Part shown: positions 7,752-16,360 of the stretch, one piece after another
Numbering within the stretch: the stretch's first letter is position 1
Layout: every line of letters starts with the position of its first letter
Assembly: GCA_000174895.1 (NCBI GenBank)
Contig: ACOK01000107.1
Location: 1-39,243, forward strand
Length of the DNA: 39,243 nucleotides
DNA from: Ruminococcus flavefaciens FD-1
GTDB lineage: Bacteria > Bacillota > Clostridia > Oscillospirales > Ruminococcaceae
Reading direction: 5' to 3'
The notes under the pieces: generated by a model
Seen by the model: only the letters and a program-made list of their open reading frames with translations
Database searches by the model: none
Told to the model about the DNA's origin: nothing
Translations under genes and position numbers: made by a program

Positions 7752-7884
7752 TATTACAGAAAGCAAGCTGACGCCAGCTTGACCGCAACCACGTTACGCT
7801 TGTAAACTCGCTTACTCTGTACGTTTAGCATAATCTGCTTTCGCTCGTTGGCACTTCTTGTTATGTATGGGTAAACGTACAATC

Positions 7885-8150
7885 TGTAGGGAACGCCGCC
7901 CTCGGCGTTCCATGTTAACGTAACACATATGAATTTTATTTTTACTACATGAATGATTTCAACATCATTTATATGGATGGCAAATTCAATTGGTTCACCG
8001 TGGAACGGCGAGGGCGCCGTTCCCTACAAAATGTGATGAACCATTTGTAGGGGCGCACAGTGTGCGCCCTCGGATAAACCATAAACACAGCTCACACCAC
8101 AGGTAACGTAAATTACAACAATGGGACGTCGGGACGCCGTCCCCTACAAA
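7885..8150. repeat. Cluster of four REP elements between thiG and thiH
   Basis: Four GTAG-type palindromes: 7885-7912 (plus), 8001-8028 (minus), 8046-8071 (plus, GGGCGCACAGTGTGCGCCC type) and 8122-8148 (minus). The first two face each other over an ~88-base AT-rich spacer, and the series plus-spacer-minus-plus is repeated at 10026-10220. The rest of the 460-base gap (7752-7884) holds a short dyad, CAAGCTGACGCCAGCTTG, and nothing else recognisable. Confidence 0.85.
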
Positions 8151-8211
8151 AATTACGCATTGAATGGACGCTATCCGCCCATACAATTTTTTTATAAGAA
8201 GGTTTATTTAA

Positions 8212-9465
8212 ATGGAAAATCAATATTTCGTGGATTCGGACAAACTCTCCGAAGCCGCTCTCAAAAAGAAGCATACCCTTGAAAATGACCCGTCCTCACG
8301 TACTGATCATATGCAGTACATGGAGGGCATGGAGCGCATAGATTCCGATATCATGGATAAGGTCATGTCCGAGGTGAGAAGCTACGATTATTCGCAGTAT
8401 ACCGCCCGTGACGTTCACATGGCGCTCAGTCACGATGTCTGTTCCGTTGAGGACTTCAAAGCTCTCCTTTCGCCTGCCGCAGAGCCTTTCCTTGAGAAAA
8501 TGGCTCAGAAAGCAAAGCTGGAGACTCAGAAGCATTTCGGCAACACTGTCTACCTTTTCACTCCGCTGTATATCGCCAATTACTGCGAGAACTACTGCGT
8601 TTACTGCGGATTCAACTGCTACAATGATATCAAGCGCATGAAGCTGAATATGGAGCAGATAGAGCACGAAATGAAAGTCATCGCTGACAGCGGCATGGAG
8701 GAAATACTCATCCTCACAGGTGAAAGCCGTGGAATGAGCGGCATAGAGTACATAGGTGAAGCCTGCAAGCTTGCCCGCAAATACTTCCGTATGGTAGGCA
8801 TTGAGATATACCCTGTCAATACCGATGAGTACAAATACCTCCACGAATGCGGAGTTGACTACGTCACAGTCTTTCAGGAGACCTATGACAGCGACCGATA
8901 TGAACAGCTTCATCTTATGGGACATAAGCGTGTATGGCCTTACCGTTTCGAGGCTCAGGAACGTGCCCTTATGGCAGGCATGAGAGGTGTGGCAGGTTCG
9001 GCTCTGCTCGGACTTTCCGACTTCCGCAAGGACGCTCTCGCAAGCGCTCTGCATATGTATTTCTTGCAGAGAAAGTACCCCCACGCCGAGATATCACTGT
9101 CATGCCCGAGACTCCGCCCTATTGTAAATAATGACAAGATAGACCCTCTTGACGTTCACGAGAAACAGCTTTGTCAGGTCCTCTGCGCTTACCGTATATT
9201 TATGCCTTTCTGCGGAATAACAGTATCATCCCGTGAAAGCGAACAGTTCCGCAACGGTATAGTGAAAATTGCCGCTACTAAGGTTTCCGCAGGCGTATCT
9301 ACGGGTGTCGGCGACCACGAAAGCAAGTACACGGGAAAGGAGAACGATTCAGCTGAGGGCGACGAGCAGTTTGAGATTGCCGACGGACGAAGCTTCGACA
9401 AGATGTACAAGGATATGTCCGATGAGGGCTTACAGCCTGTGCTGAACGATTATCTCTATGTCTGA
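8212..9465 (+). CDS. thiH: 2-iminoacetate synthase (tyrosine lyase) ThiH, radical SAM
   Basis: Cleaves tyrosine with a 5'-deoxyadenosyl radical to give dehydroglycine for ThiG and p-cresol. 417 residues. The radical-SAM cluster motif is CENYCVYCGF (about residues 125-134, Cx3Cx2C). ILILTGESRG (the GGE-like SAM-binding strand), VEIYPVNTDEY, GVDYVTVFQETYD and a C-terminal GITVSSRESEQFRNGIVKIAATKVSAG stretch follow the ThiH pattern. AAGAAGG precedes the ATG. The 3' end overlaps tenI by 8 bases. Oxygen sensitivity of this enzyme fits an obligate anaerobe. Confidence 0.95.
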   Translation: MENQYFVDSDKLSEAALKKKHTLENDPSSRTDHMQYMEGMERIDSDIMDKVMSEVRSYDYSQYTARDVHMALSHDVCSVEDFKALLSPAAEPFLEKMAQKAKLETQKHFGNTVYLFTPLYIANYCENYCVYCGFNCYNDIKRMKLNMEQIEHEMKVIADSGMEEILILTGESRGMSGIEYIGEACKLARKYFRMVGIEIYPVNTDEYKYLHECGVDYVTVFQETYDSDRYEQLHLMGHKRVWPYRFEAQERALMAGMRGVAGSALLGLSDFRKDALASALHMYFLQRKYPHAEISLSCPRLRPIVNNDKIDPLDVHEKQLCQVLCAYRIFMPFCGITVSSRESEQFRNGIVKIAATKVSAGVSTGVGDHESKYTGKENDSAEGDEQFEIADGRSFDKMYKDMSDEGLQPVLNDYLYV

Positions 9466-10012
9466 TATAATTTGCGTAACTAACCGTAAGCTGTGCAAAG
9501 AGGACTTCCTCACACGCATTGAGAGCATTGCGGCTATGCATCCGAAAGCAGTGATACTCCGTGAAAAGGATCTCACCGAAGCCGAATACACTCAGCTTGC
9601 GGAAAAGGTCATGGAGATATGCAGGCGGTACGGTACTCAGTGCATTCTCCACACTTTTATCAATGCCGCAGTAAAGCTTGGCTGTGACAGCATACATCTT
9701 CCCCTGCCCGTACTCCGTGAGACAAGTGAGGCGGACAAGGCAAGGTTCCGTGTGATAGGATGTTCATGTCACTCAGCAGAAGAAGCAAGGGAAGCCGTAA
9801 GTCTCGGAGCGACCTATATGACCGCAGGCCATGTGTTTGCTACCGACTGCAAAAAGGGACTTCCTCCACGTGGGCTTGAATTTCTCCGTCAGGTATGCAG
9901 TACTGTTGATATACCTGTTTACGCTATCGGCGGTATCTCTGCCGAAAACATGGACGATGTACGCAAAGCAGGAGCGGCAGGCGGATGTATCATGAGCGGA
10001 TTTATGGTATGA
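9458..10012 (+). CDS. tenI: TenI/ThiE-family protein, probable thiazole tautomerase
   Basis: TIM-barrel protein of the thiamine-phosphate-synthase superfamily, 184 residues. It keeps VILREKDLTEAEY near the start and GHVFATDCKKGLPPRG plus VYAIGGISAENM near the end. This TDCKKGLPPRG form resembles TenI (aromatising tautomerase of the thiazole phosphate) rather than ThiE, whose signature PSPTKKNA is found in the separate gene at 10363. It overlaps thiH by 8 bases and so is translated with it. A residual thiamine-phosphate-synthase role cannot be excluded from sequence. Confidence 0.82.
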   Translation: MSDIICVTNRKLCKEDFLTRIESIAAMHPKAVILREKDLTEAEYTQLAEKVMEICRRYGTQCILHTFINAAVKLGCDSIHLPLPVLRETSEADKARFRVIGCSCHSAEEAREAVSLGATYMTAGHVFATDCKKGLPPRGLEFLRQVCSTVDIPVYAIGGISAENMDDVRKAGAAGGCIMSGFMV

Positions 10013-10025
10013 ACAGGTGTCAGGT

Positions 10026-10325
10026 TGTAGGGAACGCCGCCCTCGGCGTTCCATTGTTAATGCAACACGTATGAATTTCGTATTTATTACATGAACGATT
10101 CAATATCATTATTAACGGCAGATATCATCGTTTCATCGTGGAACGCCGAGGGCGGCGTTCCCTACAATGTTCTATTCATATTTGTTGCGGTATTCACGGG
10201 CGCACAGTGTGCGCCCTCTGACAAAACCACAAACACGATAAAATCTGTAGGGACCGCCATTGGCCGCCCTCGGATAACCAAACAAGGATGAACCATTGTA
10301 GGGGAGGCCGCCCTCGGCCTCCCGT
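10026..10325. repeat. Cluster of five REP elements between tenI and thiE
   Basis: Palindromes at 10026-10053 (plus), 10139-10166 (minus), 10198-10220 (GGGCGCACAGTGTGCGCCC), 10246-10275 (GTAGGGACCGCCATTGGCCG) and 10297-10325 (GTAGGGGAGGCCGCCCTCGG, then CCTCCC). The first three repeat the order and spacing of 7885-8071, including related spacer text (GTTAAYGYAACACRTATGAATTT). They occupy almost all of the 350-base gap; only the thiE Shine-Dalgarno (GGGAGG) remains. Confidence 0.85.
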
Positions 10326-10362
10326 TGTTAAAGCAGCAAAAAATCAAAAAGGGAGGTAAAAA

Positions 10363-10977
10363 ATGCAGTTCAATAAAGAAATGCTTAAATTATATGCCAT
10401 AACCGACAGGACATGGCTTGGCGGAAGAAGCCTTGAAGAAGCCGTAGAACAGGCTATCCTCGGCGGTGTTACCTGTGTGCAGATACGTGAAAAGGGGCTG
10501 GATGACGATGAACTTGTCGAAGCCGCTTCAAAGCTTGCGGATGTCTGCCACAAGTATAACGTCCCCCTCATCGTCAATGACAACTACCTTGCCGCACTGA
10601 AAAGCGGTGCAGACGGAGTTCACGTAGGCATAGAGGATGCTCCCGTAAAGGAGATACGCCGTATTGCAGGCAGAAACTTCATAATCGGTGCTACCGCAAA
10701 AACTGTGGAGCAGGCTAAGCTTGCCGAAGCAGAGGGGGCCGATTATCTGGGCGTGGGAGCAGTTTTTCCGTCGCCTACAAAGAAAAATGCAGTTCGTATC
10801 ACTCCCGAAAAGCTCAGGGAAATATGTGACAGCGTGAAGATACCGGCAGTCGCCATCGGAGGCATCAGCCACGAAAACGTCCATGAGATAGATGGATGCG
10901 GACAGGCAGGCATCGCCGTAGTATCAGCGATTTTCGCCGCCGACAATATAAAAAAAGCAGCAGAAGAACTGCTGTAA
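10363..10977 (+). CDS. thiE: Thiamine-phosphate synthase ThiE
   Basis: Joins HMP pyrophosphate and thiazole phosphate to thiamine phosphate. 204 residues, normal. LYAITDRTWLGGRSL, VTCVQIREKGLDDDELVE, VPLIVNDNYLAALKSGADGVHVG, FIIGATAKTVEQA, ADYLGVGAVFPSPTKKNA and VAIGGISHENV are the family blocks in order. GGGAGGTAAAAA precedes the ATG. Last gene of the operon; no thiC, thiD or thiM lies in the window, so the pyrimidine branch must be encoded elsewhere or the pyrimidine taken up. Confidence 0.95.
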   Translation: MQFNKEMLKLYAITDRTWLGGRSLEEAVEQAILGGVTCVQIREKGLDDDELVEAASKLADVCHKYNVPLIVNDNYLAALKSGADGVHVGIEDAPVKEIRRIAGRNFIIGATAKTVEQAKLAEAEGADYLGVGAVFPSPTKKNAVRITPEKLREICDSVKIPAVAIGGISHENVHEIDGCGQAGIAVVSAIFAADNIKKAAEELL

Positions 10978-10991
10978 ACTAAAAGGCCGGA

Positions 10992-11277
10992 GTTAACCGA
11001 GGTACTCATATAGCCACTTTATATGTATTTATCGGGGAAAACCTTTCTGAGGAAAGGTTCTTCCCCGAACCCCTTTCCAAAGACTTTTAATAGAATTTTG
11101 CCCCATAGAGGGCGCTCAACGTAAGATGTGAAAACCAGTAGTTTCACCGGGGAGCGCCCTCTATGGGGCAAAATTAATACTGAAAGTTTTAGGAAGGGAG
11201 TTTGAGGGAGAACCCTTTTTCAAAAGGGTTTCCCTCAATAGACACGCATAAAGTTGCTGTATGAGTACCACAGATAA
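10992..11277. repeat. MITE-like palindromic element, full copy 1
   Basis: About 286 bases with imperfect terminal inverted repeats: GGTACTCATATAGCCACTTT at 11001-11020 against AAGTTGCTGTATGAGTACC at 11251-11269. Inside are nested dyads: AACCTTTCTGAGGAAAGGTT, a pair of GCGCCCTCTATGGGGC blocks around a spacer, and AACCCTTTTTCAAAAGGGTT. Copy 2 (25164-25452) is inverted relative to this one and agrees over its whole length. No ORF of note. It separates thiE from the convergent cellulase gene and its hairpins may terminate thi transcripts. Confidence 0.85.
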
Positions 11278-11294
11278 ATGTGCTGTTTTGTATC

Positions 11295-11323
11295 AAAAAA
11301 AGACGCCGGCTATTGCCGACGTC
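11295..11323 (-). terminator. Intrinsic terminator of the GH5 cellulase gene
   Basis: Minus strand: GACGTCGGC (11323-11315), 4-base loop, GCCGGCGTC (11310-11302), then TTTTTTT (11301-11295). It lies 20 bases past the stop. Confidence 0.9.
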
Positions 11324-11342
11324 CTTGTTTTAATGTATTAAA

Positions 11343-13640
11343 TTATTCAGCATCTGTTGCAGGGAGCTTATCGATAAGCTTGAGCATGAGCTTCTGGATT
11401 GCAAGAGCATCCTTGTTAGTCATACCGTCGCCAACGTTGCAGCAGTCAGCATTTGCCTTACCTACAGCTGTGATGTGGAGAGCATCTGTACCTGTCTCGC
11501 CGTACTTTGAAGGATTGGAGAGAGCCTGCATGATGATTACAGCGTCAGAGATGTTTACGATAGTATCGCAGTTAGCATCGCCGATGAGTGTAACGTCGTT
11601 GCCCTTAACATCTGTTGTAGTTGTGGTTGTTGACTCAAGAGTTGTTGCAGTTGTTGTATCTGTAGAAGTCTCAGTTGTAACAACTGTTGTAGTTGTTGAC
11701 TCGCTTGTGCCGGGAACCTGAGGATTAGAACCTGAAACGATTGAGTAATCCTTGACATCGAGATCCTTGAAGCCTGCCCAGATCTGGAACTCAACTGTTC
11801 CGCCTACTACAGCGTCAGCAAGTGGGATCTCCACTGTGAGCTTGCCGTCAGCATCAGTAGAACCGCTCCACTCGATCTGTGTCCACTCGTCGCCCTTCAT
11901 GAAGCCGAGAGCACCGTTTGTCTTAGTTGATGGTGCGCCTTCGAGGTTAACATAGAGAGTATCCTCGTTCTTAGCATCCTTGAGGTTGATCTTCTTGATC
12001 TTTGAAGTAGCCTCAGGCTCCTTGATCTCACCCTCAGGAGCTGCAAGGATATTTACAGACTCAACAGTTGTGAGCTTAGGAGTCTTAGCCTGCATATGAG
12101 CGATAGTTGTAGGATCGTCGCCCCAGAGATCTGGAACCTTAGCCATGTTGTAGTAAGCAATGCCGTTTTCCTTATCAATATCGTAAGGCTTCATTTCAGT
12201 CCAGCCGCCGTAAGAAGCGTCTGAGAAGCAGAGAACAGGAGTTGAACCTGTGAACTTTATAGCAACTTCCTTGCCTTCGAGCTGTGACCACTCAACTTCG
12301 CCGTCACCGCCGGGAGTTGTGTTCTGGTATGTCTTCTCCTTGGAAGCATCCAGCTCATAAGGTCCTTCGAGGAATGTTGTACCCTCAGCGTATGACTGGT
12401 GCTTAACTGTAGGAATGTGTCTCTCGCTTGCCCACTGGATAGACTCATCGTCCATGATCTCCATCATCTTGTTGATGATAGGAAGGCTTGCTTCATGCCA
12501 TTCGCCTGTTGTACGGTCGATATAGCCGTGACACTCGCCGGGGTCCTTAGGATTGGAAACAGTGTTGTTATCCCACAGACAGCAAGGGATACCGTACTTC
12601 TTAGCTGTTGTGAAGTACTGAGTTGTCCATGCAACACGAGCTTCTGTGTTATCAAAGTTAGATGTACCCATTTCGCCGATAACTACAGGGATATCTTTGT
12701 CGAGGAATGTATCACGCATACCCTGGAGGATGTTTGCAAGGTTAGCAGAGTAAGCGCTTGTGAATACAGAGTGATCCTTTACAGCTGTATTCATTGTGAA
12801 GTCATAAGGAGTGTAAGCGTGGATAGAAACAGCAACATAAGGATCGTTAGGAACATCGATAGCCTCAAGGAACTGAGTCTCAGCACTTGCACAGTAGCCG
12901 GGGAGCATCAGGAGACGGGTCTTAGCGTAAGGACCGTCAGTGTTTCTGATGAGGTCAACGAAGTCATGTTCCAGCTTATTGATAACATCACACTCAGGAA
13001 CAGCTTCAGCAGCCCACCACTCGTGAGGCTGACCTACAGCACGTGGCTCGTTCATGCACTCGAAAATGAGGTGCTGGTCGTAATCCTTGAATTCTTCAGC
13101 GATCTGAGTCCAGATCTTGAGGAGCTTTGGCTTGATCTCGTCGTAAGCATTAGCTAAGTCGCCTCTGTTGATCCAGTTCTCGTGGTGAACGTTGAGGATG
13201 ATGTACATATCGTTCTTGATACCGTAGTCTACAACTTCCTTTACACGAGCCATCCACTCAGGATCGATGTTGTTGTTTTCGTCGAGGTGCTGGAACCATG
13301 TGGTGGGGACACGAACAGTGTTGAATCCCTTAGCCTTGAGAGCATCGAACAGAGTCTGGTTAGCCTTAGGGCATCCCCAAGCTGTCTCAGTTTCAACGCC
13401 TGCGTGGTCAGCATCAACGTAAACCTTCGGGTTATCAGCTGAAGGAACGGAAGCCTTAGCATCCATTGTGTTACCGAGGTTCCAGCCTATCTTCATATTT
13501 TCTGTGATCTCGAAGGCTGTCATATCGCCCTCTGCCTTAGCATTGAAGTACTCGGCAGGAGCGATCCTCAGTGAGGAAAGCATACAAACAGCAGCAGCTG
13601 AGATGCTTATGATACGCTTAACATTCTTTGAATTAAACAT
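11343..13640 (-). CDS. Cellulosomal GH5 endoglucanase with C-terminal dockerin
   Basis: Secreted beta-glucanase (cellulase, possibly xyloglucanase or mannanase) of family GH5, likely subfamily 4. The start at 13640 is preceded by GGGAGGGTTTT and opens a signal peptide (about 1-36); an upstream in-frame start lacks these. Catalytic domain about 40-385: MKIGWNLGNTMDA, VRVPTTWFQH, LNVHHENW, FECMNEPR with proton donor Glu198, and VVIGEMGTS with nucleophile Glu323. Then a beta-rich module (about 400-560) that may bind carbohydrate, a second small beta module, a Thr/Ser linker (TTTTVVTTETSTDTTTATT) and a dockerin from about 680 (LIGDANCDTIVNISDAVIIM, and a second loop at GDGMTNKDALAIQKL). The dockerin implies assembly on a scaffoldin. 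It has its own promoter and terminator. Substrate specificity is not settled by sequence. Confidence 0.93.
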   Translation of the reverse strand: MFNSKNVKRIISISAAAVCMLSSLRIAPAEYFNAKAEGDMTAFEITENMKIGWNLGNTMDAKASVPSADNPKVYVDADHAGVETETAWGCPKANQTLFDALKAKGFNTVRVPTTWFQHLDENNNIDPEWMARVKEVVDYGIKNDMYIILNVHHENWINRGDLANAYDEIKPKLLKIWTQIAEEFKDYDQHLIFECMNEPRAVGQPHEWWAAEAVPECDVINKLEHDFVDLIRNTDGPYAKTRLLMLPGYCASAETQFLEAIDVPNDPYVAVSIHAYTPYDFTMNTAVKDHSVFTSAYSANLANILQGMRDTFLDKDIPVVIGEMGTSNFDNTEARVAWTTQYFTTAKKYGIPCCLWDNNTVSNPKDPGECHGYIDRTTGEWHEASLPIINKMMEIMDDESIQWASERHIPTVKHQSYAEGTTFLEGPYELDASKEKTYQNTTPGGDGEVEWSQLEGKEVAIKFTGSTPVLCFSDASYGGWTEMKPYDIDKENGIAYYNMAKVPDLWGDDPTTIAHMQAKTPKLTTVESVNILAAPEGEIKEPEATSKIKKINLKDAKNEDTLYVNLEGAPSTKTNGALGFMKGDEWTQIEWSGSTDADGKLTVEIPLADAVVGGTVEFQIWAGFKDLDVKDYSIVSGSNPQVPGTSESTTTTVVTTETSTDTTTATTLESTTTTTTDVKGNDVTLIGDANCDTIVNISDAVIIMQALSNPSKYGETGTDALHITAVGKANADCCNVGDGMTNKDALAIQKLMLKLIDKLPATDAE

Positions 13641-13731
13641 AGTATAAAACCCTCCCATAAATTTTTCTGATGTTTTCTTATTATCTTTCCGAAGAGTCCA
13701 GTGCAGTAAGCTCTTCGCTTTTGACAACTTA

Positions 13732-13760
13732 ATTTTATCACATCCGTATAAAAAAGTCAA
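13732..13760 (-). promoter_or_regulatory. SigA-type promoter of the GH5 gene
   Basis: Minus strand TTGACT (13760-13755), 17-base spacer, TAAAAT (13737-13732) with an upstream TGTGA. The leader of about 85 bases holds a GAAGAG...CTCTTC dyad (13691-13716). The remainder of the gap to 13898 is AT-rich with nothing recognised. Confidence 0.7.
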
Positions 13761-13898
13761 GGAGGTTTGTGCAAAATGCAATAAAACGGACGTAGAATTT
13801 ATGTAGAATGTTTTAGCAACTTTGCATACAACATTTTTCGATAGCAGATGCTAATTGTTAATAAAATGTAAAATACGCATAATTTATACCACAATAAG

Positions 13899-13926
13899 AA
13901 AACGGATGAAATCAATTCATCCGTTT
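13899..13926 (-). terminator. Intrinsic terminator of the dockerin-protein operon
   Basis: AAACGGATGAA and TTCATCCGTTT form an 11-bp stem over a 5-base loop; on the minus strand it is followed by TTTTCTTATT. It stands about 55 bases past the stop of the gene at 13983-14759. Confidence 0.85.
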
Positions 13927-13982
13927 CATTTACATTATTAATTATTGCTTTAAGATTTATTTTTACAGTGAAAAAATCCGTA

Positions 13983-14759
13983 TCAGCTTCTTGCCTTGAT
14001 GAATTCAGCCAGTGTCATTGGTTCGTTATCGACAGATGAGTAAGCGTAGTAGCTGAGGATTATGGTAGCGTCGTTGCCGTCTATCTTCTTGTCAGCGTTT
14101 ACATCTGACATTTTCTGCTGAAGGTCGGAGAGCCCCATATCCTTGCCTACCGACGACTTTGCATAGGCTGTGAGCACAGTTGAAGCATCTACACCGTCTA
14201 TTATGCCGTTGCCTGTGACGTCGCCCATTATGGAAGCGTTAAGGTGTACGGCAACTGTTTTTGATGTGGCATCGGAAGCTGTAACGTCCCACGGATTGCC
14301 TGTATCCTTGTCGTCAATGGTGAATTTGTACACGCATTTCTGGTAGGTATCGGGATTGTCGTGAGGGTCGTGTATGATGAAAGTATCATCGCCTGTGCCG
14401 TTGATGGTATCGGTGAAAGCAGCGGAGGTGCGTCCGAAATCTCCGCCTGTTATCTCAACGCTGAGAGTGTAGGTGCGGAAATCGTCCTTGGTGTTGTCTC
14501 TGCCTTCGAGCTTGAAAGCATAATCCTTGCCGCTTTCGATACTGCCTGTGTAGTAGGGGATATCCTTGCCCTCGGGTGAATCGAAAGTGATGGTGAAAGT
14601 GCCTGTTGCGCCCTTGGGGAGGACGAATCCGACTTCGCCGTTAACGTCATTCTTGTTGAAATCATCGTAAACAAGCTCTGAGTCAGCGGCATATACGCTG
14701 AAAGGTGCAGCTGCCATAAGGGCTGCCGCAAAGATTGCTGCTGATGTTTTGATCTTCAT
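13983..14759 (-). CDS. Small secreted dockerin-containing protein, function unknown
   Basis: 258 residues. The ATG at 14759 has AGAAAGAAG 8 bases upstream; an in-frame GTG three codons earlier is less likely. Residues 1-24 are a signal peptide (MKIKTSAAIFAAALMAAAPF...VYA). Residues 25-165 form a beta-rich domain (GTFTITFDSPEG, TYTLSVEITGGDFG) with no catalytic signature that I recognise. From about 178 a dockerin follows, with two calcium loops: MGDVTGNGIIDGVDASTVLT and MSDVNADKKIDGNDATIIL. It starts 22 bases after the stop of the DHHW gene, so it probably belongs to the same transcript as the O-acyltransferase pair: an unusual link between a cellulosome-type module and surface glycan acylation. 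Confidence 0.82.
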   Translation of the reverse strand: MKIKTSAAIFAAALMAAAPFSVYAADSELVYDDFNKNDVNGEVGFVLPKGATGTFTITFDSPEGKDIPYYTGSIESGKDYAFKLEGRDNTKDDFRTYTLSVEITGGDFGRTSAAFTDTINGTGDDTFIIHDPHDNPDTYQKCVYKFTIDDKDTGNPWDVTASDATSKTVAVHLNASIMGDVTGNGIIDGVDASTVLTAYAKSSVGKDMGLSDLQQKMSDVNADKKIDGNDATIILSYYAYSSVDNEPMTLAEFIKARS

Positions 14760-14781
14760 AATGAACACTTCTTTCTTTGTG

Positions 14782-16113
14782 TCAGCCTGTAGCTGAGATG
14801 GTAATATTGCTTATATCGTCGGTGAGCGGGATGTATGCCGAGAAGCCGCAGTCGCTTGTCTCGCCCTCACGTCCGAGAAGCTTGTCCTCAAAGCAGTTGA
14901 AAGCTTCATAGGTCTTGCCGCCCGATGTGATGAGTATTCTCTTGCCGCTTTCGGATACAGTGCCGAAAACGTGGGTAAAATTGCCGCTTTGTTCGGTGTG
15001 GATATCCGCATCCGCACATTCAGCCGCTCCCTCTGCACTTGCTTCGGGGGCAGGCATCATAGGCGCATACTTCTGGAGATTGCCCAGATTTCGCTCCACT
15101 ATCTCGATTATAACAGCCGAATCGCTGAGACCGCTTATATTGTATGGTACTGCACGGGAGAATGAGGCGGTACTGAAGCATTCCGCCATATAAGGGAGGA
15201 TAGCCTCGCCGTAGGAATCACGGAACATCGCAAGGCTGCCCTGACCCTTTTCGCTTGTGGTCTGAATGCTTATGTCGTCAAGGGCACGGAAATGCCCCTG
15301 ATACTGATAAGTGAAGCTGTAATCGCTGTAGACCTGAGCATCCTGAGCGTCCTCGGCAGGATATATCATAGCCGCAAGGTCGCCGAGACGGTCATTTCTC
15401 ACAGACCAGTTTTCACCTGTGGGACAGCTTTCACGTCCCAGCTTTGACATTATAGCGGTGTGGCCCACATAAGCTCCCATGTTATTCCAGTGGGTATCGG
15501 TCTTATGGTAGAGAGGCATACTCGATTCCGCCGCAAGAAGGGCGGACTTCATATTCAGGTAGTAGTCCCTGCCGGCAAGCGCCGACGACAGCATCTCGTA
15601 ATTGCTCATTTTGTGGGCAGGAACATAATTCTTCGGCATATGCTCGGGATAGAGCGTATTCTTGTTGGGTGCGCAGGTGAAAATGAACTGCGAACCTATG
15701 CTGCTGCAATAGCTTTCTATCAGGTCAAGATTATGGACGATATTGCGTATGCCCTGCGGACTGAGAGTCTCAGAGCGCAGGTAGTCATTTGCCGTTTCGC
15801 CGTAGTAAAGCCATCCGTCGCTGCCGACTATAACGTCTTTATTCGGGGATGTGCCGAGAGCGGAAGCCATAAGCCTGCCGTCTGCTGTTACCATCTGCTG
15901 ACGGAAAGCAAAGTGCTCGGAAAACCAGTCATCGAACTGAGAGAAGAACTCGGTATTAATTTTGCCGTCCTCGGTTTTTACTTTCGGCAATTCTGCAAGT
16001 CTGCGCTTTTCCTTTGAGCTGTCAGCTTTTGCGAAGGGCATACACACCGCAGGTACGAGGCATATCCCTATGAAAGCCGCAGAATAAAGACGGTAAAGGA
16101 TGTTTTTGTTCAT
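14782..16113 (-). CDS. DHHW/AlgX-like extracytoplasmic O-acyltransferase partner
   Basis: Likely the outer, catalytic SGNH/DHHW-type partner of the MBOAT protein encoded just upstream; such pairs move acyl groups (usually acetyl) across the membrane onto exopolysaccharide or wall polymers. The ATG at 16113 has GGAGATAAT directly before it, so it is preferred over 16137. 443 residues: a signal anchor at about 5-24 (LYRLYSAAFIGICLVPAVC), RRLAELPKVKTEDG, FFSQFDDWFSEHFAFRQQ, VIVGSDGWLYYGE, then the key KTDTHWNNMGAYVGH (the DxHW motif) and a later FRDSYGEAILPYM, where the Ser of RDSYG is the probable nucleophile. This order is that of AlgJ/AlgX and DHHW proteins. The acceptor polymer is unknown. 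Confidence 0.85.
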   Translation of the reverse strand: MNKNILYRLYSAAFIGICLVPAVCMPFAKADSSKEKRRLAELPKVKTEDGKINTEFFSQFDDWFSEHFAFRQQMVTADGRLMASALGTSPNKDVIVGSDGWLYYGETANDYLRSETLSPQGIRNIVHNLDLIESYCSSIGSQFIFTCAPNKNTLYPEHMPKNYVPAHKMSNYEMLSSALAGRDYYLNMKSALLAAESSMPLYHKTDTHWNNMGAYVGHTAIMSKLGRESCPTGENWSVRNDRLGDLAAMIYPAEDAQDAQVYSDYSFTYQYQGHFRALDDISIQTTSEKGQGSLAMFRDSYGEAILPYMAECFSTASFSRAVPYNISGLSDSAVIIEIVERNLGNLQKYAPMMPAPEASAEGAAECADADIHTEQSGNFTHVFGTVSESGKRILITSGGKTYEAFNCFEDKLLGREGETSDCGFSAYIPLTDDISNITISATG

Positions 16114-16129
16114 ATTATCTCCAATGTTG

Positions 16130-16157
16130 TAATTCATAATTACACATTATGAATTAT
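16130..16157. repeat. Short AT-rich palindrome (AATTCATAAT family)
   Basis: TAATTCATAAT and ATTATGAATTA (16130-16140, 16147-16157) are perfect inverted 11-mers over a 6-base centre. They share their core with the element at 1552-1694. It lies just upstream of the DHHW gene. Confidence 0.6.
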
Positions 16158-16222
16158 TACTTAAGCAATAAATAGTGGATAAATATTCCGTCGGTCAAGC
16201 CGAGGGAGAATAATTGAAACGT

Positions 16223-16345
16223 CCGTAAAGCATTGCTACGCTTGCTTTACTGCTTTTTCAGGGGGACTCTGTCCCCCTCGTTCACCCCCTGCAAGGGAGA
16301 TAACATCCCCCTTGACCCCGGAATGTGCGGCTGCGCCGCTTTTTA
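16223..16345. repeat. GC-rich ~120-bp intergenic repeat, copy B
   Basis: Inverted relative to copy A (4211-4330). It reads CCGTAAAGCATTGCTACGCT, GGGGGACTCTGTCCCCC, TTCACCCCCTGCAAGGGAGA, ATCCCCCTTGACCCCGG and ends in a GCGGCTGCGCCGC hairpin with TTTTTATT. It sits between two same-strand genes (MBOAT and DHHW) and may break or attenuate their co-transcription. Confidence 0.8.
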
Positions 16346-16360
16346 TTGCCTCATTAATAA

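Noticed and set aside
8296..9084. A 262-residue minus-strand ORF inside thiH.
   Set aside because: Shadow of thiH, which has the radical-SAM motif and operon context.
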